A stretch of 64,000 bases of DNA from Acidobacteriaceae bacterium. GTDB lineage: Bacteria; Acidobacteriota; Terriglobia; Terriglobales; Acidobacteriaceae. Location: assembly GCA_003134995.1 (NCBI GenBank), contig PLDC01000019.1:335920-399919 (forward strand), read 5' to 3'. Positions 55,367 to 62,652 of this stretch are shown here, in pieces; the stretch's first letter is position 1; every line of letters begins with the position of its first letter. The notes under the pieces are model-generated. The model saw only the letters and a program-made list of their open reading frames with translations, was not told where the DNA came from and did no database searches. A program made the translations under genes and the position numbers.

Positions 55367-57919
55367 GTGGCCATCAAGATCAAAATCCCGAAAAGCGGCG
55401 GCAAAAGCAGCAAAGGAATCCGCGGCTTACCCCGCGATCCCGTAATTCGCGCCGCATTGATCGTCTTCCTGGTCGTGGCCATCGGCGTCGGCGGATTTCT
55501 CTGCTACTTCTACATCAAGTACGACCGCATTATCGAGCAGCGCTTCCGCACCCCGGTCTTCAGCAATTCCGCCAAAATCTACGCTCTGCCCCGCACCGTG
55601 CACGACGGCGAAAAGGTGGACGTCAAGGAAATTGCCGCCTCCCTGCGCCGAGCCGGATATTCCGAGAAAGACGGCCAGTCGCAACTCGGCACCTTTCACC
55701 TTATAAAAGACGGCATCGAGATCACGCCCGGCCCGGAAAGCTACCACAGCCCGGAAGAAGCCCATATCTCTATTCACGGCGGCCAGATCGAGCACATTAC
55801 CAGCAAAGGCAACGAACTAGCCGCCTACGAGTTGGAGCCGCAACTCGTCACCGCGCTGTTCGACGCTGAGCAACGCTCCAAGCGCCAGGTCGTAAAGTAC
55901 ACCGACATTCCCAAAGTCATGGTCGATGCAGTGCTCGCCATCGAAGACCGCCGCTTTTTCGAGCACAGCGGCGTGAACTTCATCCGCATGGCAGAAGCCG
56001 GATGGATCGATCTCACCCGTCAACGCCACGAGCAAGGCGGATCGACCATTACCATGCAGCTTTCGCGCGGCTTTTTCCTCACGCCGGAAAAAACCATCCG
56101 GCGCAAGCTCACCGAAATGCTGATCGCCGAAGAACTCGAGCAGAAATTCAGCAAGCAGCAGATTTTCGAGTTCTACGGCAACTGGGTCAACCTCGGCCAG
56201 CGCGGATCGTTCGCCATCAGCGGCTTCGGCGAAGCCTCGCGCACCTATTTCAACAAAGACCTGAAAGACATCAGTCTGCCGGAAGCCGCGTTGCTCGCGG
56301 GCATCATCCAGGGACCGAGCCGCCTGTCGCCCTACCGCCATCCCGAGCGCGCCCTCGAGCGCCGCAACCTCGTCCTAGATTCAATGGTAGAAACCCACGC
56401 TATCACCCGCGAGCAAGCCGAGAAGGCAAAAGCCTCGCCGCTGAAGCTCGCGCCTCCAAACGTGGAAGCCGCCGACGCTCCGTATTTCGTCGACATGGTG
56501 CGCGACACGCTGATCAACAAGTTCAGCGAACACGATCTCAACGATCAGTCCTACCGCATCTACACCACGCTCGATCCCGATCTGCAAAAGGCTGCCGCGC
56601 AAGCCGTCGAAACCGGAATCAAGCTGGTCGACGATCAAGTCACCAAGATGCGCACCAAGAAAATTAAAACGGGCAAGAAAGTAGAGACGAAGATCTTACC
56701 CGGCCCGCAAGCGCAGGTAGCGATGGTAGTGCTCGATCCTCACACCGGCGCGGTCCTAGCGCTGGTCGGAGGAAGAGACTACGGCTGGAGCCAGTTAAAC
56801 CACGCCATATCGAAACGCCCGACGGGCTCCATCTTCAAGCCCTTCGTCTACGCCGCCGCCATGAACACTGCGCTAGACGGCTCAGCAACGGTAATCACGC
56901 CAGCCTCGGTCGTAACCGACGCGCCCACCAGCTTCGCCTACGGAGATCAGATCTACGAGCCCCGCAACTACAAAGAGGAATACAAGGGCGACGTAACCCT
57001 GCGTTACGCGCTAGCCATGTCGCTGAATAACGCCACCGTGAAAGTCGCCGAAGAAGTAGGCTACGACAAAGTAGCCGACCTCGCGAAGTCTGCAGGCATC
57101 ACCTCGGTAAAGGCAACTCCAGCCATGGCGCTTGGTTCCTACGACGCTCCTCCCATCGACATGGCCGCAGCCTACACGTCGTTCTCGAACGGTGGCATGC
57201 GCCTTTCCCCAATCCTGGTGAACTCCGTGCGTAACGCCCAGGGCGACGTGATCGCGAACTACAAGACCGACCAGCGCCAGGTCCTCGACCCGCGCATAGC
57301 CTACGTCATGACCAAAATGATGGAAGGCGTAATTAACAACGGCTTGGGCTACACTGCGGTTCGCCTCCGCGGATTCACCTTGCCCGCAGCCGGCAAGACC
57401 GGCAGCTCCCACGACGGCTGGTTCGCCGGATACACCTCCAACTTACTCTGCGTGGTCTGGGTAGGCTACGACGACTACAGCGATCTTCGCCTCAGCGGAG
57501 CCATGACCGCCGCTCCCATCTGGACCGAGTTCATGAAGAAAGCCTCGGCGCTGCCACAGTATTCCGACATGAAAGCCTTCTCCCAGCCCACCGGAGTGGT
57601 CGACGTGCAACTCGACAAAGCCACCAACCGCCTGGCCACGCCAACCTGTCCCGACGATTACGTAGCCGCCTTCGTAGCCGGCACCGAGCCCCGCGACACC
57701 TGCGATCAACCCGCCGGAGTAGCCGGATTCTTCAACCGAGTCTTCGGCGGCGGCGGAGACAAAGCCCTACCGCCTCCAGACTCAGCCAACGCCCAAGACC
57801 CCAACGCCGACCCGCAAAAGAAAAAAGGTTTCTTCGGCAAAATCGCCGGCATCTTCAAAGACGACAAATCCACCCCACCCCCCAAGCCCCCAGACACCAC
57901 CCAAACCTCGCCCCACTAA
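55367..57919 (+). CDS. Class A penicillin-binding protein (PBP1B-like)
   Basis: 850 residues from a GTG start. Short cytoplasmic part, one membrane helix (AALIVFLVVAIGVGGFLCYFYI), and a small PBP1B-type domain (SAKIYALPRTVHDGEKVDVK). The glycosyltransferase domain has AIEDRRFFEHSGVN with catalytic Glu193, GGSTITMQLSRGFFL and RKLTEMLIAEELEQ. The transpeptidase domain has KRPTGSIFKPF with Ser488 and Lys491, SMSLNNATVKV, and AGKTGSSHDGWFAGYT. The tail is Pro/Lys-rich. It polymerises and cross-links peptidoglycan. No MreB or LpoB partner gene adjoins it. Confidence 0.95.
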   Translation: MAIKIKIPKSGGKSSKGIRGLPRDPVIRAALIVFLVVAIGVGGFLCYFYIKYDRIIEQRFRTPVFSNSAKIYALPRTVHDGEKVDVKEIAASLRRAGYSEKDGQSQLGTFHLIKDGIEITPGPESYHSPEEAHISIHGGQIEHITSKGNELAAYELEPQLVTALFDAEQRSKRQVVKYTDIPKVMVDAVLAIEDRRFFEHSGVNFIRMAEAGWIDLTRQRHEQGGSTITMQLSRGFFLTPEKTIRRKLTEMLIAEELEQKFSKQQIFEFYGNWVNLGQRGSFAISGFGEASRTYFNKDLKDISLPEAALLAGIIQGPSRLSPYRHPERALERRNLVLDSMVETHAITREQAEKAKASPLKLAPPNVEAADAPYFVDMVRDTLINKFSEHDLNDQSYRIYTTLDPDLQKAAAQAVETGIKLVDDQVTKMRTKKIKTGKKVETKILPGPQAQVAMVVLDPHTGAVLALVGGRDYGWSQLNHAISKRPTGSIFKPFVYAAAMNTALDGSATVITPASVVTDAPTSFAYGDQIYEPRNYKEEYKGDVTLRYALAMSLNNATVKVAEEVGYDKVADLAKSAGITSVKATPAMALGSYDAPPIDMAAAYTSFSNGGMRLSPILVNSVRNAQGDVIANYKTDQRQVLDPRIAYVMTKMMEGVINNGLGYTAVRLRGFTLPAAGKTGSSHDGWFAGYTSNLLCVVWVGYDDYSDLRLSGAMTAAPIWTEFMKKASALPQYSDMKAFSQPTGVVDVQLDKATNRLATPTCPDDYVAAFVAGTEPRDTCDQPAGVAGFFNRVFGGGGDKALPPPDSANAQDPNADPQKKKGFFGKIAGIFKDDKSTPPPKPPDTTQTSPH

Positions 57920-57930
57920 CTCCACTTTGT

Positions 57931-57990
57931 CATCCTGAGCGGAATTTGTCGCGCGCAAAGCGCACGACAAATGGAGTCGAAGGACCCCTG
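57931..57990. repeat. Dispersed intergenic repeat (TCATCCTGAGCGG ... GGAGTCGAAGGACCCCTG)
   Basis: It contains an internal palindrome, ATTTGTCG and CGACAAAT around a GC-rich loop, and its ends resemble those of the 18332-18396 repeat. It lies just after the PBP gene. Confidence 0.5.
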
Positions 57991-58064
57991 TTGCGCTGGC
58001 AGTATGACGAGCGACCAGAGGCATCCGGAACCGGGTACCGAGCCCGTTTCGCAAGAAACACGCT

Positions 58065-58250
58065 CTAGGATTTCCCGCGGCACGCCAGGCACCAGGATTG
58101 CTTGTGCCAAATGTCTTGACCAGGATAGATGTCATCCCGTTTCCTAGTGCCAAATTCGTCTAGGATCTTGCTCTGCCCACAGCTGGGACACTTGAACACG
58201 CGCTTCCCCTTGGAATTTAATCCATCGTCTCCCCTATGCGATACAAGCAT
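58065..58250 (-). CDS. Small zinc-ribbon protein downstream of the DpnI-like gene
   Basis: 61 residues with two CxxC pairs, CPSCGQ near residue 21 and CLACRG near residue 54, which together could hold one Zn. The rest is charged (SKILDEFGTRKRDDIYPGQD). It starts 103 bp beyond the DpnI-like gene on the same strand. It may be a real accessory gene or a remnant of an HNH-type nuclease; I cannot tell. Confidence 0.45.
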   Translation of the reverse strand: MLVSHRGDDGLNSKGKRVFKCPSCGQSKILDEFGTRKRDDIYPGQDIWHKQSWCLACRGKS

Positions 58251-58353
58251 GCTCCGCCGCAGGGCGGCGCGTCAGGGCGTTATCGGCATAGCAGCGCTCA
58301 GAGTTGCGATAGGGCGGCCAAGTCGGTGAGGCCCCATCCGCTGAGGGTTCCGC

Positions 58354-59124
58354 CTATGGGGACAGCAAGGTATACCGGCCTTGCCCGTCGAACCGGAGTA
58401 GCTGCATGTCACGAAGGATTTGGAGTTGCTGACGGATTTTCGGACGAATATTTTGGTTTCGAGGGTGTCTTCCCTGCAATTCCGCCTCGAAACCGTAGAC
58501 TTCATCCAACGAAAACTGCCGCTTGCCCAACCGTCGCACGGACGCAAGAACATCGACCGTCCATTCCCTCATCGCAGGTGCTACGGACGCGAGTTCACGT
58601 ATCCGGAAGAATTCCTTTCGCACTCGGCTTGCGGGAACTATAGCCCCTCCAGAAACCAAAGCTATCTTCCCGTCCTGAGGGATGCGCTCTAGCAGGATGT
58701 TGCAGCCCACCCATCCTGCTCTGCGCGCCCCTAAATTCAATGGCTTCCGCTTCTCGATTACACTCTCGACGAAGAAAGCTCGTGGAATAAGCAAGAGTTC
58801 TCTCACCAACCACTGCGCTGAGTATTGAAGTATTAGTAGATTGGGCGTGCGATCTTGTCGGATCGCCTCAATCATGGCCGAATACCCGGCGTCTGGGATT
58901 TTCCTTAGATTCCAGCGGTCGGAACTCTTCAACTCAAAAAACTGATTGCACGAGGGACAGATGAAATCCTGGACGCGACTGTTTGGTCGCGCTGGCGCAA
59001 GACCGTCAGAATCGCACGCGGGACAGTACAGCTCACGGCGGCACCAGTCCTCGCTCAGCACCCGGGCGATCTGAGAGCGGGACCTGTAGGCAGCGGCCAG
59101 TCGAACATCACATTGTAGATCCAT
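58354..59124 (-). CDS. DpnI-like methyl-directed (type IIM) restriction endonuclease
   Basis: 256 residues, against 254 in DpnI of Streptococcus pneumoniae. The catalytic residues fall at the same numbers: Asp53, Glu64 and Lys66 in VQDFICPSCNQFFELKS. The zinc-binding cysteines are CPAC (34, 37) and CPSC (56, 59). Other shared parts are SQIARVLSEDWCRRELYCPA, RKPLNLGARRAGWVGCNI and the C-terminal winged-helix segment KIRQQLQILRDMQLLRF. Such enzymes cut GATC only when adenine is methylated, so the host should lack Dam methylation at GATC. No methyltransferase gene adjoins it. It is divergent from the gene at 59215, with 90 bp between starts. Confidence 0.93.
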   Translation of the reverse strand: MDLQCDVRLAAAYRSRSQIARVLSEDWCRRELYCPACDSDGLAPARPNSRVQDFICPSCNQFFELKSSDRWNLRKIPDAGYSAMIEAIRQDRTPNLLILQYSAQWLVRELLLIPRAFFVESVIEKRKPLNLGARRAGWVGCNILLERIPQDGKIALVSGGAIVPASRVRKEFFRIRELASVAPAMREWTVDVLASVRRLGKRQFSLDEVYGFEAELQGRHPRNQNIRPKIRQQLQILRDMQLLRFDGQGRYTLLSP

Positions 59125-59214
59125 GTCCTTACCCGTATGCGGGGACTAAAAGCATTCGTCGAGGAGTTCCGGCCCAAAGAGGTGCGAGTGCAATAATATT
59201 CTAAGGGTAGCCCA

Positions 59215-59571
59215 ATGCGACAAGAGCAATCAAAGCGAAACCCGTCCGTCCGTCAAAATGTCCGAGGCGCTCCATTTCTCATCAACGACAATGTGACGGT
59301 TTGCCGATTAGCAGACGAAACCGCAAACAGTTCATACTTGCGTAAGCGAGGAGTTGTCGAATATTTCAACTACTCGTGTGGCTGCGGTCAAACCTACCCT
59401 AGAGACCCCATGATCGGTGTGCGTTTTGCCAACGGAGAAATAGAGGAGTTCTGGCGCGAGGAACTGAAGACCGTAAAGACTCTTCCGCGCCGAAATTTCA
59501 GCAGCTCGAGCAACCGTCGAGTACGACACCCCGGAGGAGCCGCTGTTTCCCAAGAAATACGACCTGGGTGA
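59215..59571 (+). CDS. Hypothetical protein, probably the N-terminal part of a frameshifted PD-(D/E)XK protein
   Basis: 118 residues as read. Residues 1-85 look like a small beta-barrel of SH3/nitrile-hydratase-beta type (GAPFLINDNVTVCRLADETA, PMIGVRFANGEIEEFWREEL). Past about residue 87 the sequence turns Arg/Ser-rich (RRNFSSSSNRRVRHPGG) and unlike a protein. At that point the +2 frame becomes coding in character and runs into the downstream nuclease-like sequence without its own start. I read this as one gene broken near 59476-59490. Confidence 0.6.
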   Translation: MRQEQSKRNPSVRQNVRGAPFLINDNVTVCRLADETANSSYLRKRGVVEYFNYSCGCGQTYPRDPMIGVRFANGEIEEFWREELKTVKTLPRRNFSSSSNRRVRHPGGAAVSQEIRPG

Positions 59572-60034
59572 ATACAAAAGCGTAGCCAGAAAGGCCCGAG
59601 AAGCGAAGGGCTACCTCAACGTTCTTATTGACGACGCGGCCCGCGAGCGCGCAGACAGCGCCCATCAGATGCTCACAGAATTGGTCGCATCCAAAATTCG
59701 CAGAACAGGTTCGATACCCAAGAACAACAAGTATATTGACCTCTCAGCAGCAATCCGAGACGAACTCTACCTCTTCGAAATGAAGTCCACGACAGACGGA
59801 AACGTACACGGACAAATACGGCGAGCGATCTCGCAGCTTTACGAATACAGATACCTACAGCAACTTCCCGACGCCAAGCTTGTCATCGTAATAGAGAATC
59901 CCCCACCCCGAGAAAAGAAATGGATCGTTGACTATGTGGTTAAAGACCGAAAGCTGCTAATTGCTTGGGACGGTGATCGCAAAACGCTGAAATTCCCACC
60001 GCAGAATGGCGCCGAACTGGAATTTCTCGCATAA
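59477..60034 (+). CDS. PD-(D/E)XK nuclease-like protein, C-terminal part
   Basis: The frame is open from 59477 (after a TAA) to 60034, about 185 residues, but has no ATG, GTG or TTG before the ATG at 59669; a CTG at 59543 has GGAGGAG upstream. The protein reads KKYDLGEYKSVARKAREAKG, then GSIPKNNKYIDLSAAIRDEL, YLFEMKST, and QIRRAISQLYEYRYLQQLPD. The Asp in YIDL followed by Glu-Met-Lys (FEMK) and Gln in HGQIRRAISQL fits the PD-(D/E)XK fold, as in DUF3883-like restriction proteins. It is probably the second half of the gene that begins at 59215. Function: likely DNA restriction partner of the DpnI-like enzyme, by context. Confidence 0.6.
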   Translation, partial: RLFRAEISAARATVEYDTPEEPLFPKKYDLGEYKSVARKAREAKGYLNVLIDDAARERADSAHQMLTELVASKIRRTGSIPKNNKYIDLSAAIRDELYLFEMKSTTDGNVHGQIRRAISQLYEYRYLQQLPDAKLVIVIENPPPREKKWIVDYVVKDRKLLIAWDGDRKTLKFPPQNGAELEFLA

Positions 60035-60468
60035 GAAGCTGAGGCCCGAGCGTCGAGAGAACCCGAAACGACTTTAGAGTTTTCCACAGGCCCATTGTGA
60101 CATCTGACCTTGCGCCGCACATCGAACCTGCGCAATCATGGCTGAGGCAGCGACTATCGGGAAAACACCCAGGCGTCAGCCGCTAAGTCCTTTGCTGTCT
60201 AATTTTAGCATCTAAGTCCTTTAGGCCCTGGATTTTGCGGGCCAAAACATGCCTAACCCGATGATTCCAGATATCGAGGGGGTGGGGAGGGGTACCCAGT
60301 GGGTGGTGCAGACCGGGAGCATCCCTGACAAAACAGACCGGGCGGATTACCCGACACTGTGATCGACCAGCGAGGCGCGTACCGAAAATCGGGAACTGAA
60401 GGCTGAGAGCTGAAAGCTGAGAGCTGAGAGCTGAGCTAGAAGCTAGGAGCCAGAAGCTGGAAGCTAAA
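60035..60468. other. 434-bp spacer with heptamer arrays
   Basis: Arrays at 60396-60434 (GCTGAGA, GCTGAAA, GCTGAGA, GCTGAGA, GCTGAGC) and 60432-60465 (GCTAGAAGCTAGGAGCCAGA, AGCTGGAAGCTA). The middle part (60270-60360) is G-rich with GGGGGTGGGGAGGGG but shows no gene. The second array resembles the inverse of that at 35914-35951. Confidence 0.55.
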
Positions 60469-61425
60469 TCACGAACTCCCAATCAGCCAGCCCGTGATGA
60501 AAACCAAAACGCCACCCAACCCGACCTGCAGCGCCGCCGAAACCCAAGGACTGTCCATGAAACGATGTCGAACCCAGGTAATCGCAGCCAATTCGGCAAC
60601 CACAACCGCACCAGCCGCCCACAGCGCCTGGTGGAAGTCGCGCAGCAGAAACGGCAGAGTATGACCAATTCCGCCCACAGCAGTCATCGCCCCGCAAATT
60701 ACGCCCCGAACCCAGGGATGACCGCGACCAGTCAAGCTGCCATCATCGGAAAGCGCCTCAGCGAAGCCCATGCTGATGCCCGCTCCCGCCGATGCGGCCA
60801 GGCCCACGCGAAAGGCATCCCAACTGTTGGTTGTGGCGAACGCGGCGGCGAAAACGGGCGCGAGCGTGGACACGGAACCATCCATCAGGCCCGCAAGGCC
60901 GGGTTGCACGATCTGCAGAACGAAGAGCCGGCGTTGCGCCCGCTCTTCATCTTCCTTCACGTTTTCGGGAAGTTTTTCTTTGTCGAGTTCTTGCGCGCGC
61001 TCTTCGTGCTCGCGTTCTTCATTGATCAGGTCGTCGAGCAATTGCCGGATGCTGGCGTCCTGCGTGCGCGCCGCGGCTTTTTCGTAAAATCTCCGCGTCT
61101 CCACTTCCATTGTGCTGGCTTCCTTGCGCACCGCTTCAATGCGCAACGGACGAATCAGCCACAGCGCAGGACGTTCCACAAATCCACGCACATCCTGCCG
61201 TCGAATCAATGGAATGTGTTCGCCAAACTTCAGCCGGTACATTTCAATCAGTTTTCTACGATGGGTTGACTCTTCTTCGCGCATGCCTTCGAACATCGCC
61301 GCCGATGCTGGATAATCCTGCCGCAATCCTTCGGCGAAATCGGAATACACACGCTCGTCTTCCTCTTCCAGGGAAATAGCCAGAGCCAGCACTTCGCGTT
61401 CGCTGAGTTCCTGAAACTTCTTCAT
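60469..61425 (-). CDS. mbfA: Membrane-bound ferritin MbfA (rubrerythrin-VIT1 fusion)
   Basis: 318 residues. The N-terminal 150 residues are a rubrerythrin-like four-helix diiron domain with the expected Glu ligands ([63 protein letters not shown]). The C-terminal half is a VIT1/CCC1-type iron and manganese exporter ([54 protein letters not shown]). The MbfA family exports iron and protects against H2O2. Any iron-response operator upstream was not identified. Confidence 0.93.
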   Translation of the reverse strand: MKKFQELSEREVLALAISLEEEDERVYSDFAEGLRQDYPASAAMFEGMREEESTHRRKLIEMYRLKFGEHIPLIRRQDVRGFVERPALWLIRPLRIEAVRKEASTMEVETRRFYEKAAARTQDASIRQLLDDLINEEREHEERAQELDKEKLPENVKEDEERAQRRLFVLQIVQPGLAGLMDGSVSTLAPVFAAAFATTNSWDAFRVGLAASAGAGISMGFAEALSDDGSLTGRGHPWVRGVICGAMTAVGGIGHTLPFLLRDFHQALWAAGAVVVAELAAITWVRHRFMDSPWVSAALQVGLGGVLVFITGWLIGSS

Positions 61426-61534
61426 GGCCGATTAGCTTACCTGTTGATTGTCATTCCGAACAAGCGTTCTTTGCGCCGACTCATAAACTGCCATTTCTCG
61501 CGCGTGCAGCGCTGGCAATGCTACTATCCATTTC

Positions 61535-62482
61535 ATGCCGCCACGGAAATCGTCTGCAACGCGGAAGCGCGCGAAACCGCCTCGCCGCGGGAAGACAAAA
61601 GCGCAGGCCATCGCGCACGAAGCTCCGCATGCTCCGGAACTTGTCATCATCACGGGGATGAGCGGATCCGGCAAAGCGTCTGTGCTGAAAGCCTTTGAGG
61701 ATCTCGGTTATTACTGCGTCGATAACCTTCCCGTCGAACTGATCCCGCGCTTCGCGGAGATGGCGTTGCAATCGAGCGAAATTCGCCGCACTGCGTTGGT
61801 CGTGGATGTGCGCGAAGGTTCTAAGCTCGAGAAACTGCCGGGAATCCTGAAGGCAGTTCGGCGTTTGATTCCGACCAAGGTCGCATTCCTCGAAGCCTCC
61901 GACGCAGTGTTACTGCGGCGCTTCAGCGAGACGCGCCGTCCTCATCCGTTGGGCACAGACGCGCCTGTGAATGCATCGCTCAAGACTGAGAGACGGCATT
62001 TGGCAGCGATTCGCGCACTGGCTGACATCGTCATCGATACGTCGAAGTTCAACGTGCACGAGTTGCGTGCCCACATCACCGAGCGTTTCCGCGAGCAGGC
62101 GACGGAGAAAAGCATTCTGGTTTCGAGCGTAAGCTTCGGATTTCGCCACGGTGTTCCGGAAGACGCTGATTTAGTCTTCGACGTTCGCTTTCTGCCGAAC
62201 CCTCATTTCGTTCCTGAATTCCGGCCGCTTACAGGCCGTCATCCGCGCGTGGCAAAATATATCCGTTCGTTCCCGCAAACGCAGGAGTTCATCCACCGCA
62301 TTTCCGATCTGTTGATTTACCTGCTTCCGCACTACGTTCATGAAGGCAAGAGCTATCTCACAATTGGCTTCGGTTGCACTGGCGGTCAGCACCGTTCCGT
62401 GATGATCGCCGAAGAAGTAGGCAAACGCCTGCACCAAGCTGGATACCGCGTTAAGGTCGTGCATCGGGATATGCCGAAATAG
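61535..62482 (+). CDS. rapZ: RNase adapter protein RapZ
   Basis: 315 residues with a basic N-terminal extension (PPRKSSATRKRAKPPRRGKT). The P-loop part (VIITGMSGSGKASVLKAFED, YYCVDNLPVELIP) is followed by LRRFSETRRPHPLG, the C-terminal ligand-binding domain with SFGFRHGVPEDADLVFDVRF, LPNPHFVPEFRPLTG and TIGFGCTGGQHRSVMIAEEV. In E. coli RapZ senses glucosamine-6-phosphate and steers RNase E; the role here is inferred. The Walker A ends GKA rather than the usual GKS/T. Confidence 0.95.
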   Translation: MPPRKSSATRKRAKPPRRGKTKAQAIAHEAPHAPELVIITGMSGSGKASVLKAFEDLGYYCVDNLPVELIPRFAEMALQSSEIRRTALVVDVREGSKLEKLPGILKAVRRLIPTKVAFLEASDAVLLRRFSETRRPHPLGTDAPVNASLKTERRHLAAIRALADIVIDTSKFNVHELRAHITERFREQATEKSILVSSVSFGFRHGVPEDADLVFDVRFLPNPHFVPEFRPLTGRHPRVAKYIRSFPQTQEFIHRISDLLIYLLPHYVHEGKSYLTIGFGCTGGQHRSVMIAEEVGKRLHQAGYRVKVVHRDMPK

Positions 62483-62483
62483 G

Positions 62484-62582
62484 TGAACCGTGTTGGTCGT
62501 TGGTCGTGCGTCGTTGGCCCGTCAAATCCTGACTTCCAAATTCGCCTCCGGCAAACGGCCAACGACAAACGACCAACGACGC
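62484..62582. repeat. Paired inverted heptamer arrays (GTTGGTC type)
   Basis: The left array reads GTTGGTC, GTTGGTC, GTGCGTC, GTTGGCC (62489-62520). The right array, about 35 bp on, is the complement (GGCCAACGACAAACGACCAA, CGACGC at 62553-62582). They fill the gap between rapZ and the ABC gene. Confidence 0.8.
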
Positions 62583-62652
62583 AGTAAAATAGGCGCTTGC
62601 ACCCAATGTTCATGCCATCGTTCGCAAGCGGCTGCGGTTTGCACGGAGCGGT

